Part shown: positions 37,892 to 47,457 of the stretch, piece by piece
How positions within the stretch are numbered: position 1 is the first letter of the stretch
Layout: each line of letters starts with the position of its first letter
Assembly: GCA_027717595.1 (NCBI GenBank)
Contig: JALLOF010000005.1
Location: 30,203 to 94,202 of the forward strand
Length of the DNA: 64,000 nt
DNA from: Nitrospinae bacterium AH_259_B05_G02_I21
GTDB lineage: Bacteria > JADFOP01
Reading direction: 5' to 3'
Made by a program: the position numbers and the translations under genes
The notes under the pieces: model-generated
The model's input: only the letters and a program-made list of their open reading frames with translations
What the model was told of the DNA's origin: nothing
The model's database searches: none

Positions 37892-39202
37892 ATGGCCACT
37901 TCGGCCATCGAGACCTTCCTCCACCAACTCGATCCTACCGTCATTCGCCCGGGCCTCGAGCGCATCCGCCACCTGCTGGAGGCGCTTGACAATCCGGAAG
38001 CCCACCTCAAGGCGGTGCTGATAGCCGGGACCAACGGCAAAGGCTCCGTCGCAGCGTGCCTCTCGAGCATCTTGACAGCCTCAGGCGCTCGGGTCGCCAC
38101 TTACACCTCGCCCCACCTGCGCCGCATCAACGAGCGGATCTCGATTAACGGCAAGCCCATCACTCAAAAAACCTTGATGCGCCACTTTCGTCGGGTGAAA
38201 AACGCCCTGGCGAAGGTCGGCGAGGCCACGTACTTCGAGTTTGTCACGGCCCTGGCCTTCGACTATTTTGGCCGGGTCGGCCCCGATTTGGCCGTCCTCG
38301 AGGTGGGCCTCGGCGGCCGATGGGATGCGGTCAATGTCGTGGAGCCGCAAATGTGTATGATCACGCCGATCGGCCTGGATCATACTGACCTGTTGGGCTC
38401 AAGGCTCGAGGCCGTGGCCGCCGAAAAGGCGGCCATCGTCCGGCCCGGACGTCCCGTCGTGTGCGGCCGTCAGCCGGGGCCAGCCCTCCAGGTCGTGGAG
38501 GCCGTCTGTCGTGAGCGGCGGGCCCCGCTTTCGCTCCTCGGCAGGGCGTTTCGGCTTCGGCGCGGGGCTAGCACGGAGGAGGGCCAGCGGTTTACGTACA
38601 TGGAGGCCGGCCTCAAGTTGGAGGACCTTTTCCTGCCGCTTCTCGGCGCCCATCAGGCAGACAATGCCGCCTGCGCGGTGCGGGCCTATCGACACCTCTG
38701 TCAGGAGGGATGGATGGCCTGGTCGGGCGAGGCCGTCCAGGCGGGACTGGCCGCCGTTCGATTGGAGGGCCGACTCCAGGTGCTAAGCCGGAACCCTCTG
38801 GTGGTAGTTGACGGAGCCCATAATGAAATGGCGGCCCTGGCCCTTGCCGACGCGGTCCGCGCTCGCTGGCCTCGTCGCCCCTTGACCCTGGTCTTTGGGG
38901 TCCTCGAAGACAAGGATTACCGGCGCATGGCACGGGCCCTCTTTCCGCTGGCGGCCCGGGTGGTGTTCGTCCCGGTCTCCAGCGTTCCCGAACGGTCCGC
39001 AGACCCCACCGACGTGGCCTCGAAGATCGGTGGTGGGCGAGGCCGGGACCTCATGGTGGCCCCAGACCTGCGCACCGCCCTCGGCGTGGCCCTGGAGGAG
39101 TTGCCCGACGATGGGCTCTGCCTAATCGCCGGGAGCTTCTACCTGGCCGGTGAAGCCATCGCCCTTGTTGAGGAAACCTTCTCGGCTCATCTCGCCCGCT
39201 AA
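37892..39202 (+). CDS. folC: Folylpolyglutamate/dihydrofolate synthase FolC
   Basis: A 436-residue Mur-ligase-like enzyme that adds glutamate to dihydropteroate and folates. The ATP-binding loop is IAGTNGKGSVAA; YTSPHLRRINERI, a hallmark of FolC, follows, then LEVGLGGRWDAVN and GLDHTDLLGS. The C-terminal ligase domain has VVDGAHNEMAA. It follows accD by 6 bp, so they are probably cotranscribed. The 140-bp gap after it precedes the dTDP-sugar operon. Confidence 0.95.
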   Translation: MATSAIETFLHQLDPTVIRPGLERIRHLLEALDNPEAHLKAVLIAGTNGKGSVAACLSSILTASGARVATYTSPHLRRINERISINGKPITQKTLMRHFRRVKNALAKVGEATYFEFVTALAFDYFGRVGPDLAVLEVGLGGRWDAVNVVEPQMCMITPIGLDHTDLLGSRLEAVAAEKAAIVRPGRPVVCGRQPGPALQVVEAVCRERRAPLSLLGRAFRLRRGASTEEGQRFTYMEAGLKLEDLFLPLLGAHQADNAACAVRAYRHLCQEGWMAWSGEAVQAGLAAVRLEGRLQVLSRNPLVVVDGAHNEMAALALADAVRARWPRRPLTLVFGVLEDKDYRRMARALFPLAARVVFVPVSSVPERSADPTDVASKIGGGRGRDLMVAPDLRTALGVALEELPDDGLCLIAGSFYLAGEAIALVEETFSAHLAR

Positions 39203-39343
39203 TCGCGGGACGCCTTTCCAGGCAGGGAATTTGGCCTTGAATGTGCAAGGCGTAAGTGCTTTAATTTCGTTTGATTTGAACGGGCGGAACATTGCTCAAC
39301 GACGCAACCGAGGCCGGGTTGGCCTCCATGAAGGAGAGGGCGC

Positions 39344-40408
39344 TTGAAAGGGCTTATTCTCAGCGGAGGCAAGGGAACACGGCTTAGGCCCCTTACCCAC
39401 ACCAACGCCAAGCAACTGGTGCCGATCGCCAACAAGCCGGTTCTGTTCTACGGCCTCGAAGCGATTCGGGAAGCCGGCATCACGGATGTGGGCATCATCG
39501 TTGGCGATACCCGCAAGGACATCGAGCAGGCGGTCAGCGATGGGAGCCGGTGGGGGATCAAGGTAACATACATAGATCAGCCCGAGCCGCTGGGCATCGC
39601 CCACGCTGTGGCCATTGCCGAGCCTTTTATCGGCACCGACCCCTTCGTCGTCTACCTCGGAGACAATCTGCTAAGGGACGGCATTGGGGACCTGGTGCAA
39701 GAGTTTCTCCGCCGCCGGCCGAACGGCCAGATTATGCTTGCGCGGGTCGACAACCCCGAGCAGTTTGGCGTGGCCGAGCTGGAAGGCGAGAAGGTGGTCC
39801 GGCTGGAAGAAAAGCCGAAGAAACCCAAAAGCGACCTCGCCCTGGTGGGCGTCTACATGTTCGATTCCTCGATCTTTGAGGCGGTGAAGTGCATCAAGCC
39901 GTCATGGCGCAACGAGCTGGAGATCACCGACGCCATCCAGCACATGATCGAGCAGGATTTCCACGTCGAGAGCCACATCATCGACGGTTGGTGGAAGGAC
40001 ACGGGGAAATTGGAGGATATGTTGGAGGCGAACCGCATGGTCTTGGACACCGTCGAGGAGCGGATCGAGGGCTCGGTCGATGAGGGCTCGACGGTCGAGT
40101 TCAAAGTCGTGGTGGAAGAGGGGGCGGAGGTCCGGGCCAGCACCATTCGGGGACCGGCCATCATCGGGGCTGGAGCGATCCTGGAAAACAGCTACATCGG
40201 CCCGTTCACCTCCATCGATCGGGGTGTGCGGATTACCAATAGCGAGGTCGAGCACTCCATCATCCTTGAAGGCAGCGTCATCGAGGACATCCCAGTGCGC
40301 ATCGCTGACAGCCTCATCGGCCGCGACGTGGTCGTGGCCCAAAGCCCCCACAAGCCAAAAGCCTATCGCTTCATGCTTGGCGATGCGAGCCGCGTGGGGA
40401 TTCTCTAG
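39344..40408 (+). CDS. rmlA: Glucose-1-phosphate thymidylyltransferase, long type
   Basis: A 354-residue nucleotidyltransferase of the long RmlA group: the N-terminal Rossmann domain starts GLILSGGKGTRLRPLTH and has PLGIAHAVAIAEPFIG and VYLGDNLL; WWKDTGKLEDMLEAN closes the catalytic part, and residues beyond about 245 form a left-handed beta-helix with hexapeptide-like repeats. It makes dTDP-glucose (or a related sugar nucleotide). The start is TTG 39344, six bases after AAGGAGAG. It opens an operon with rmlC-like, rmlB and rmlD genes. Confidence 0.92.
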   Translation: MKGLILSGGKGTRLRPLTHTNAKQLVPIANKPVLFYGLEAIREAGITDVGIIVGDTRKDIEQAVSDGSRWGIKVTYIDQPEPLGIAHAVAIAEPFIGTDPFVVYLGDNLLRDGIGDLVQEFLRRRPNGQIMLARVDNPEQFGVAELEGEKVVRLEEKPKKPKSDLALVGVYMFDSSIFEAVKCIKPSWRNELEITDAIQHMIEQDFHVESHIIDGWWKDTGKLEDMLEANRMVLDTVEERIEGSVDEGSTVEFKVVVEEGAEVRASTIRGPAIIGAGAILENSYIGPFTSIDRGVRITNSEVEHSIILEGSVIEDIPVRIADSLIGRDVVVAQSPHKPKAYRFMLGDASRVGIL

Positions 40409-40425
40409 GGGGGGGGGCGCCGACC

Positions 40426-40881
40426 GTGATCGAGGGGGTCAAGATTCGACAGCTGAAGGTCAACCCAGACGTCCGGGGGCGCCTGATGGAGTTGATGCGC
40501 CCGGACTGGGAGGAGTTCGAGAAGTTCGGGCAGGTCTACATGACGACCGCCTATCCAGGAGTGGTGAAGGCCTGGCACTATCACAAGCTCCAGCGGGACA
40601 ACTTCACCTGTGTCAAGGGCATGATCCGCCTCGCGCTATACGACGGACGAGAGGGCTCCTCGACGTATGGCCAGGTGGAGGAACTTTACATTGGCGAGCA
40701 TTCCCCCATCATGGTTTCCATTCCTCCCGAGGTGGCCCACGGCTTTCAATGCGTGAGCGATACGGAGGCCGTCGTTATCAACTGTCCGACCGAGACGTAC
40801 GACTACGAGAACCCCGACGAGTTCCGCCTGGACCCGCACGACAACAACATCCCCTTTGACTGGCACCGGCGCGACGGCTGA
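40426..40881 (+). CDS. dTDP-4-dehydrorhamnose 3,5-epimerase-like cupin
   Basis: A 151-residue RmlC-family cupin, shorter than typical RmlC (about 180). Conserved pieces are DVRGRLMELMRPDW, VKAWHYHKLQRDNFTCVKG, with histidines where the family has its catalytic base, and IPPEVAHGFQCVS. It lies between rmlA and rmlB, so epimerisation of the 4-keto sugar is the natural role; the short length leaves room for a 3-epimerase or another specificity. GTG start. The rmlB gene follows 9 bp later. Confidence 0.82.
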   Translation: MIEGVKIRQLKVNPDVRGRLMELMRPDWEEFEKFGQVYMTTAYPGVVKAWHYHKLQRDNFTCVKGMIRLALYDGREGSSTYGQVEELYIGEHSPIMVSIPPEVAHGFQCVSDTEAVVINCPTETYDYENPDEFRLDPHDNNIPFDWHRRDG

Positions 40882-40890
40882 GGAGGACCC

Positions 40891-41907
40891 ATGGTCACCT
40901 GCGTTGTAACCGGGGGGGCCGGGTTCATCGGTAGCCACTTCGTCAAGCACCTTCTGGCCCGCTACCCCGATTACCAAGTCGTCAACTTCGATAAGCTGAC
41001 GTACGCCGGCAACCTGGATAACGTGCGGGAGGTGGCCGACGACCCCCGGTATCGCTTCGTCCAGGGCGATGTGGCCGATGAGACCGCCGTGCGAGACGTG
41101 CTCGAAGGCGCTGACTACGTTGTGCACTTCGCCGCCGAGACCCACGTCGACCGATCCATCGGTGATGCGGCAAGCTTCATCCGAACGGATGTGTTCGGGA
41201 CGTACGTCTTGCTCGAGGCCTTCCGCGAGATGGGTGGGCGGAGGTTCCTGTGCATCTCGACCGACGAGGTCTACGGAGAGGCGGGCGACGAGCCCTCCGG
41301 CGAGGACAGCCCTCTGATGCCCAAGAGCCCGTACGCCGCAAGCAAGGCCGGCGCCGAGCGGCTCGCCTACTCCTACTGGATAACCTACGGCGTCCCGCTC
41401 GTCGTCACTCGCTGCACGAACAACTACGGGCCGTACCAGTACCCGGAGAAGATGATCCCACTCTTTGTGACGAACGCCCTGGAGGGCGAGCCGTTGCCCG
41501 TATACGGCGACGGGGCGAACACCCGGGACTGGATTAACGTCTCCGACCACTGCAACGCCCTCGATGCGTTGCTCCACACCGAGGGTATCGAGGGAGAGGT
41601 CTTCAACATCGGCTCCGGTGAGGAGAAGAGCGTGAACGAGATCGCTCAGGCAATCTGTGCCGCACTGGACAAACCGAGCGACCTCATCCGCTACGTGACC
41701 GATCGGCCGGGGCATGTCCTCCGCCACGCCGTCTCCACCGAGAAGCTTCGCGCCCTCCTCGGGTGGGAGCCCGCCGTAGCGTTTGACAAGGGCCTGGTAG
41801 CCACGATCAGGTGGTACGTGGATAATCCCTGGTGGTGGAAGCGGATCAAAAGCGGGGAGTACCTAGAGTACTACCGACACCAGTACGAGGAGCGGGGGTC
41901 GGCCTGA
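40891..41907 (+). CDS. rmlB: dTDP-glucose 4,6-dehydratase
   Basis: A 338-residue extended short-chain dehydrogenase. The NAD+-binding motif is VTGGAGFIGSHFVKHLL, HFAAETHVDRSI and STDEVYGEAGDE carry the dehydratase catalytic Asp/Glu region, and the YxxxK pair is in YAASKAGAE. CTNNYGPYQYPEKMIPLF is also characteristic. It converts dTDP-glucose to the 4-keto-6-deoxy sugar. Its stop codon overlaps the rmlD ATG (TGATG). Confidence 0.95.
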   Translation: MVTCVVTGGAGFIGSHFVKHLLARYPDYQVVNFDKLTYAGNLDNVREVADDPRYRFVQGDVADETAVRDVLEGADYVVHFAAETHVDRSIGDAASFIRTDVFGTYVLLEAFREMGGRRFLCISTDEVYGEAGDEPSGEDSPLMPKSPYAASKAGAERLAYSYWITYGVPLVVTRCTNNYGPYQYPEKMIPLFVTNALEGEPLPVYGDGANTRDWINVSDHCNALDALLHTEGIEGEVFNIGSGEEKSVNEIAQAICAALDKPSDLIRYVTDRPGHVLRHAVSTEKLRALLGWEPAVAFDKGLVATIRWYVDNPWWWKRIKSGEYLEYYRHQYEERGSA

Positions 41908-42773
41908 TGCGCCTCGTGGTCACCGGAGCAGGGGGGATGCTCGGCCGAGCGTTGAGTCGGGTTTTGGCTTCGGCGGAGGTTGAATGCCTGCCGTATCCCT
42001 CCTCGGCCCTTGACGTCACCGACCGGCGGGCGGTCGAAGAGGCGCTGCGCAGCGAGCGGCCCGACTGGGTCGTCCACGCGGCGGCCTTCACCCGGGTCGA
42101 TGACTGCGAGGGCGAGCAGGAGCGGGCAATGGCCGTCAACGTCGAGGGGACGCGCCACGTGGCGGAGGCGGCTGCGGCCGTAGAGGCCCGGGTGCTGTAC
42201 GTCAGCACCGATTACGTCTTCGACGGGCGAAAGAGCGCGCCGTACACGGAAGAGGACGAGCCGGCGCCGCTCAACGTCTACGGGCGGGGCAAGCTTGGAG
42301 GCGAGCGGGTCCTCCAGAAGACCTTGCCCGATGGGCGATGGGTCATCGTTCGGTCGGCGTGGCTCTACGGCGAGGGCGGGAGAAACTTTGTGGACCGCAT
42401 TATTGAGCGATCTGAAGCCGGCCAGCAACTGACGGTAGTCGACGACCAGGTCGGCACCCCCACCTGGACTGTGGTGGTCGCCTGGGCGATTCAAGTGATC
42501 GTAAAGGCGCAACTGGCCGGTATCTACCATGTCGTCAGTGGCGGGGCGGCTAGCTGGTTTGAGGTGGCCGAAGAGATTCTACGCCTCACGGGAGCCGATG
42601 TACCGTTGCGGCCGACCACGACGGCGACCCTCGGTCTGCCGGCGAGACGGCCTGGCTATTCGGTGCTCGATACGACGAAGCTTCAACGCGAGACGGGTAT
42701 CGTGCCGGAGGCGTGGCAGGGGGCCCTGGCGGCCTACCTTGCGGAGCGGCGCCTCGTGGCCGAGCCGAACTGA
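41907..42773 (+). CDS. rmlD: dTDP-4-dehydrorhamnose reductase
   Basis: A 288-residue NAD(P)H-dependent SDR reductase completing dTDP-L-rhamnose synthesis. The nucleotide loop is VVTGAGGMLGRALSRVL, VHAAAFTRVDDCE and YVSTDYVFDG are family signatures, and the YxxxK pair lies in YGRGKLGGE. I start at ATG 41907, coupled to the rmlB stop; the open frame upstream overlaps rmlB. It ends 8 bp before aroC. Confidence 0.93.
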   Translation: MRLVVTGAGGMLGRALSRVLASAEVECLPYPSSALDVTDRRAVEEALRSERPDWVVHAAAFTRVDDCEGEQERAMAVNVEGTRHVAEAAAAVEARVLYVSTDYVFDGRKSAPYTEEDEPAPLNVYGRGKLGGERVLQKTLPDGRWVIVRSAWLYGEGGRNFVDRIIERSEAGQQLTVVDDQVGTPTWTVVVAWAIQVIVKAQLAGIYHVVSGGAASWFEVAEEILRLTGADVPLRPTTTATLGLPARRPGYSVLDTTKLQRETGIVPEAWQGALAAYLAERRLVAEPN

Positions 42774-42781
42774 GGAAAGCC

Positions 42782-43864
42782 ATGGCGGGCAACACAATCG
42801 GACAAACCTTTCGGGTGACGACCTTTGGGGAGTCCCACGGAGTGGGCCTCGGGGTGTTGGTAGACGGCTGTCCGGCAGGGCTCCCGTTGCAGGAGGAGGA
42901 CTTCGCCCTAGATATGGCCCGCCGCCGGCCGGGCCAGAGCGTAGCGACCACCTCTCGCCAGGAAGCCGATGAGGTTCAGATCCTCTCAGGCGTCTTCGAG
43001 GGCCGAACGACGGGCACGCCCATCGCCTTCGTCGTCTATAACAAAGACCACGATCCGAAGGCCTACGAGGACCTGAAGGACCTCTTCCGGCCGGGCCACG
43101 CCGACTTTACCTATTTTGCCAAGTACGGCCACCGGGACCATCGGGGCGGAGGGAGGTCCTCGGGCCGAGAGACCCTCGCCCGGGTGACCGCCGGTGTCAT
43201 CGCCAAAAAAATCCTCGCGGAAGCTGGGGTCCGAGTCGTAAGCCATACGGTCCAGGTGGGCGATGTCGTGGCCGAGACCTTTGATGAGGCGGTCATCGAG
43301 ACCAACCCGGTCCGTTGCGCCGACCCGGAGGCGGCCGAGCGCATGCTGGAGCTCATCGAGAAGGTCCGCGCCGACGGCGATAGCATCGGGGGTGTCGTGG
43401 CGGTGGAGGCCACCGGGGTTCCAGCCGGCCTGGGCGAGCCCGTCTTCGACAAGCTTGATGCCGATCTGGGGAAAGCCTTCTTCAGCATCCCCACCATCAA
43501 GGGGCTCGAGATCGGGAGTGGATTCGCCAGCGCCAGGATGCGGGGGAGCGAAGCCAACGACCCCTTCATCCGCATGCCCGAAGGGGTTCGGACGACCACG
43601 AACTGGGCCGGAGGGGTGCTGGGCGGGATATCGACCGGGATGCCCATAGTCTGCCGCCTCGCGGTCAAGCCCCCGAGTTCCATTGCCCACGAGCAGGCGA
43701 CCCTGACGGTCGAGGGCGGGGAGACGACGCTGTCGGTCAAGGGGCGACACGACCCCTGTGTGTGCCCCCGCGTGGTTCCGGTGGCCGAGGCCATGATGGC
43801 GATTGTTCTGGCCGACCACTGGCTCCGCCAGCGGATGGCTCGCCTTAGACCCGACGAGCCGTAG
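42782..43864 (+). CDS. aroC: Chorismate synthase AroC
   Basis: A 360-residue FMN-dependent lyase making chorismate from EPSP. Signatures are FRVTTFGESHGVGLGVLVDG at the start, RRRPGQS, YGHRDHRGGGRSSGRET, and the C-terminal GRHDPCVCPRVVPVAEAM. It precedes aroA by 11 bp, the preceding step in the shikimate pathway. I start at ATG 42782 after GAGGAAAG; the upstream open frame overlaps rmlD. Confidence 0.96.
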   Translation: MAGNTIGQTFRVTTFGESHGVGLGVLVDGCPAGLPLQEEDFALDMARRRPGQSVATTSRQEADEVQILSGVFEGRTTGTPIAFVVYNKDHDPKAYEDLKDLFRPGHADFTYFAKYGHRDHRGGGRSSGRETLARVTAGVIAKKILAEAGVRVVSHTVQVGDVVAETFDEAVIETNPVRCADPEAAERMLELIEKVRADGDSIGGVVAVEATGVPAGLGEPVFDKLDADLGKAFFSIPTIKGLEIGSGFASARMRGSEANDPFIRMPEGVRTTTNWAGGVLGGISTGMPIVCRLAVKPPSSIAHEQATLTVEGGETTLSVKGRHDPCVCPRVVPVAEAMMAIVLADHWLRQRMARLRPDEP

Positions 43865-43875
43865 GGACTTAAACC

Positions 43876-45153
43876 ATGCTCCTTGTTGTTCGCCCCTCCT
43901 CCCTTGCGGGAGCCGTCACCATTCCCCCCAGCAAGTCCCACACCATCCGGGCGGTGCTGATCGCCGCGCTCGCCGAGGGGACCTCTACCATCATCAACCC
44001 CCTCGATTCGGCCGATGGGCGAAGCGCAGTAACCGTGGCCCGGGCCTTCGGTGCCTCCGTCGACCTCTCGGGGCCGGACCGCTGGATAGTGGATGGGACG
44101 GGGGGCGACCTTCGGGTGCCCGACGACGTCGTAGACGTGGGCAACTCGGGCACCTCCTGCCGGATCGGCCTTGGGGTGGCTGGCCTCTGCCGCGGCACGA
44201 GCGTCTTTACAGGCGATGATCAGGCTCGCCGCCGCCCCATGGGACCCCTGCTCGAAGCCCTGAACACCCTTGGTGCGAAGGCTTTCTCGACAAAGGGCGA
44301 CGGGACCCTTCCGGTAGAAATCACCGGACCCATGCGGGGCGGAGCGGTCACCGTCAGCGGAATCACCTCCCAGTACGTGACGAGCCTGCTTATCGCGACA
44401 CCCCTGGCCCCGGAGGCGACGGAAATCACCGTCCACGACCTCCATGAGAAGCCCTACGTGGGGATGACCCTCTGGTGGCTCGACCGCCAGGGCATCGTGT
44501 GCGAGCGGGAGGGGTTGGAGCGGTTCACCGTCAAGGGCGCTCAGCGCTACCGGGCCGATACGGTCTCCGTCCCCGGAGATTTCTCATCGGCCACGTTTTT
44601 CCTGGCGGCCGGGGCCATCGGGGCCGGCACCTTCACCCTCCGGGGGCTCGATATGGCAGATACTCAGGGCGACAAGGCGGTCGTCGAGATGCTCCAGGCG
44701 ATGGGAGCGCGGATTGACGTTGATGAGGAAGGCCTGACCGTTGGGCCCGGAGAGCTCGTTGGGCAGGATCTGGACCTCAACGACACCCCCGATGCTCTGC
44801 CGGCGCTCGCCGTGGTCGGCTGCTTCGCTCGGGGCCGGACGGTTCTGCGAAACGTCCCCCAGGCCCGCATCAAAGAGACCGACCGAATATCCGCCATGAC
44901 AAAAGAGCTGACCAAGCTCGGCGCTCGCGTGGAGGAGCTGCCCGACGGCCTCATCGTCCACGAGAGCGCCCTTAAGGGCACCGCCGTCGAGGGCTGGGCC
45001 GATCATCGCATCGTGATGGCTCTCGCCGTGGCAGGCCTGCGGGCAGACGGGTCCACAACGATTACCTCGCCGGAGGCCATTGAGGTCACCTTTCCCACCT
45101 TCATCGAGCTGATGGCCAGCCTGGGGGCCGATATGCGCCTCCGGGGCCCCTAG
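43876..45153 (+). CDS. aroA: 3-phosphoshikimate 1-carboxyvinyltransferase AroA
   Basis: A 425-residue EPSP synthase. The N-terminal phosphoshikimate-binding PPSKSHTIRAVLIAALAEG, the VGNSGTSCRIGLG loop, the RRRPMGPLLEAL motif, and the C-terminal RIKETDRISAM and DHRIVMALAVAGL are all visible. The loop that is GNAGTA in glyphosate-sensitive class I enzymes reads GNSGTS here; no resistance claim follows from that alone. Paired with aroC upstream. A convergent TPR gene follows. Confidence 0.95.
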   Translation: MLLVVRPSSLAGAVTIPPSKSHTIRAVLIAALAEGTSTIINPLDSADGRSAVTVARAFGASVDLSGPDRWIVDGTGGDLRVPDDVVDVGNSGTSCRIGLGVAGLCRGTSVFTGDDQARRRPMGPLLEALNTLGAKAFSTKGDGTLPVEITGPMRGGAVTVSGITSQYVTSLLIATPLAPEATEITVHDLHEKPYVGMTLWWLDRQGIVCEREGLERFTVKGAQRYRADTVSVPGDFSSATFFLAAGAIGAGTFTLRGLDMADTQGDKAVVEMLQAMGARIDVDEEGLTVGPGELVGQDLDLNDTPDALPALAVVGCFARGRTVLRNVPQARIKETDRISAMTKELTKLGARVEELPDGLIVHESALKGTAVEGWADHRIVMALAVAGLRADGSTTITSPEAIEVTFPTFIELMASLGADMRLRGP

Positions 45154-45208
45154 AGAGTATTTCGTCGATTGATGTGAGCCAGATTCTTCGACGGGCGGGT
45201 CTGCCCGA

Positions 45209-46585
45209 CTACGGTTTCTCGGTGGGCGAGGAAGGCCCGGTTCCGAGCTCCTGTTGGGCAACGGCGACGAACGGCTGCTCGGCTAGGTCGGCTTTGGCTA
45301 GCTCTAGGTACTTTTTCCAGTAGGCTGCGGCTTTCCCCGTCCCGTCGCCCTCGGCGAGAAGGGCCAATGAATAGTAGGTCTTGGCGTGGCGGGGGTCGAT
45401 CTCCAGGGTTTTCTCGAAAGCCTCTTTGGCCTTGTCCAACTCGTCAAGGTGGAGGTGGGCGAGCCCGAGGTTGTAGTGGGCGCTGACCGACGTGGGGTTG
45501 TGCTGGGCGGCTTTGGCGTAGGCCTGCAGGGATTCGGCGAAGGCCCCCTGCGCGGCGGCCACCATGCCCACACTGTTCCAGATGACCGAGCTTGTGGGGG
45601 CGAGTTCGCTCGCCGTGGCCAAATAGCCCCGCGCGGCCTCGTAGTCTTTGAGGTAGTAGGCGGCCAGGGCGAGGTCGTTGAGGATGTTTGCCCGCCTGGG
45701 GTCGGTCTGGTGGGCCCTCAGCAACTCGGTGCGGGCGGCGGCGTAATCGCCCAGATTCATCTTCGCCAGCCCGAGGTTGTGCTGGGCGTTCGGGTACGAC
45801 GGGCTGTATTGGACCAGCCGCTCGAAGTGACGGGCGGCCTGGTCGGCATGCCCTTGGCGAGCGGCCAGGAGGCCTGCCTGGAAGCGTGCCTCGACGAAGC
45901 GCGGGTCGCGCTTGATGGCATTGGTCAGAATAACCATCGCCTCCGAGAGGTTGCCCTCTCCCGCCACCGGGTCGTAAGCCGCAAGTGCGCGTTGGTAGTC
46001 GGAGAAGCTGCGGAAGGAGAACGTGGGGAGAGTGTTCAGGGAACGGCGTTCGTCGCCGCTGATGGGGTGTTTCATGGTGGATGCGCTCCGCAAGGCAATC
46101 GTGGCAAAGGACCTCAGGAGCCGATCGATGGGGGCCTCGACCGTCATGGGTTTGTTGACCTCATCCGAGGTGGGCTCGATAAGCTGAACGCGAAGGGAGA
46201 CCGTCTCGTCGTCCTTAAGCTCGAAGGCGGTCACGACCACCAGGTCGGCCTTCGCCGCTCGACCGAAGACCCGAGCCTGCTTTTCCCCGAGCTCCCGGCC
46301 GGGCTTGACATTGGTGCCTTTAAGGGCTTGCTCCGCAGCCTTCCGGTCAAGCAACTCGATGGAGGAGAGCTTTTGGAAGGTGTAGGCAAGGCCGCGGTGG
46401 ATGGCCGAAGGGAGCCAGGTGTTGGCTGGCTTGGGGTCGAGGTCGACGACAGGCGCGAGGGCAACTCGGGGCTTCGATTTCTTGGAAGCCTCCGCCTGCA
46501 AAGGGGGTGGGAGGAGGGCACCAAGAGCGAGGAAAACAAGTGCGCTGGCGAGGCAGAGGCCTCTATGGGAAGGGCCTGGTTGCAT
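45209..46585 (-). CDS. Exported TPR-repeat protein
   Basis: A 458-residue protein with an N-terminal signal peptide (LASALVFLALGALLPPPLQA). Residues about 35-160 resemble a TolB/FlgO-like alpha-beta domain (PRVALAPVVDLD, DLVVVTAFELKDDETVSLRV). From about 180 onward it is mainly tetratricopeptide repeats, at least six, such as YPNAQHNLGLAKMNLGDYAA and SAHYNLGLAHLHLDELDKAK. It is probably periplasmic or envelope-associated and scaffolds protein complexes. The partner is unknown. Convergent with aroA. Confidence 0.82.
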   Translation of the reverse strand: MQPGPSHRGLCLASALVFLALGALLPPPLQAEASKKSKPRVALAPVVDLDPKPANTWLPSAIHRGLAYTFQKLSSIELLDRKAAEQALKGTNVKPGRELGEKQARVFGRAAKADLVVVTAFELKDDETVSLRVQLIEPTSDEVNKPMTVEAPIDRLLRSFATIALRSASTMKHPISGDERRSLNTLPTFSFRSFSDYQRALAAYDPVAGEGNLSEAMVILTNAIKRDPRFVEARFQAGLLAARQGHADQAARHFERLVQYSPSYPNAQHNLGLAKMNLGDYAAARTELLRAHQTDPRRANILNDLALAAYYLKDYEAARGYLATASELAPTSSVIWNSVGMVAAAQGAFAESLQAYAKAAQHNPTSVSAHYNLGLAHLHLDELDKAKEAFEKTLEIDPRHAKTYYSLALLAEGDGTGKAAAYWKKYLELAKADLAEQPFVAVAQQELGTGPSSPTEKP

Positions 46586-46982
46586 CGTCCTCGTTCGTGG
46601 AGGCCGTCGCCGATGTGCGGTGGCCCGTCGTTCGGTCGGGCGCCATATTATGGGAGGCCCCCGAGGAAGTCAAGAAAGCCGGTAGCCCCTGGCGCTATTC
46701 AATCGAAGAGAGGTGTTGGCCCAGACCAAGAAACAACATTAACAGGGCATGTATAACCATTTAAATATGGGGGGATTGTATGGGCCCCCATGGCGTCTTG
46801 TGGTGCGGGGATTTTTCCTTGACAAAGTGGGCCCAATTAAGTAGACTTGCTCACCGATGGTCCACAACATCTTGTTGCTGTATCCACCGAGTCTACTACA
46901 TCTTGACTAGTTTTGCCTTCAGAATAGTCTCACCAGTTGTGCCGTAAACGTTTGATTGGCTAAGAGCTAACTGGCAGACCAT
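46586..46982. other. Intergenic region between divergent TPR gene and rpiB
   Basis: About 400 bp without a gene, more AT-rich in its second half. It holds the rpiB promoter at 46819-46847. The leader from there to rpiB is about 130 nt and shows no recognisable riboswitch. Confidence 0.6.
46819..46847 (+). promoter_or_regulatory. Promoter of the rpiB-glyA-nrdR operon
   Basis: A perfect TTGACA (46819-46824), a 17-bp spacer and TAGACT (46842-46847, 4 of 6 to TATAAT). Confidence 0.6.
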
Positions 46983-47441
46983 ATGACACCCACCACTATC
47001 GCAATCGGTAGCGACCACGCGGGATTCGAGCTAAAAGAGCACCTCAAACGATTTTTGGAGGCTCAGGGCCACCCGCTGGAGGACTGCGGAACGGTCAACA
47101 CGCAGCCCGTTGACTACCCTGATGTTGCCTGGAAGGTGGCTGAGGCGGTGGCGGGTGGGCGGTGCCAGGTCGGAATCCTCGTATGTGGGACGGGGCTGGG
47201 TATGAGCATCACGGCGAATAAGGTTCCGGGCATTCGGGCGGCTCTGTGCCACGACAGCTATACAGCCCGCCTGGCCCGGGAGCACAACGACGCCAACGTT
47301 CTCGCCATCGGAGGGCGCATCACCGGCACGGGTCTTGTAGAAGAAATTGCCACGATATTTTTGACGACGCCCTTTGCCGGAGAGCGCCACGCCCGGCGGG
47401 TGGCGAAGATAATGGAAGGCGAGACGCAGCGCTCCACCTAG
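46983..47441 (+). CDS. rpiB: Ribose 5-phosphate isomerase B
   Basis: A 152-residue RpiB/LacAB-type isomerase interconverting ribose 5-phosphate and ribulose 5-phosphate. AIGSDHAGFELKEHLK forms the phosphate/active-site start, the catalytic cysteine is in ILVCGTGLGMSITANK, and RAALCHDSYTARLAREHNDAN follows. It starts the rpiB-glyA-nrdR set, a common order in deltaproteobacteria-like genomes, with 16 bp to glyA. Confidence 0.95.
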   Translation: MTPTTIAIGSDHAGFELKEHLKRFLEAQGHPLEDCGTVNTQPVDYPDVAWKVAEAVAGGRCQVGILVCGTGLGMSITANKVPGIRAALCHDSYTARLAREHNDANVLAIGGRITGTGLVEEIATIFLTTPFAGERHARRVAKIMEGETQRST

Positions 47442-47457
47442 GAGGGAGTAGGGTATC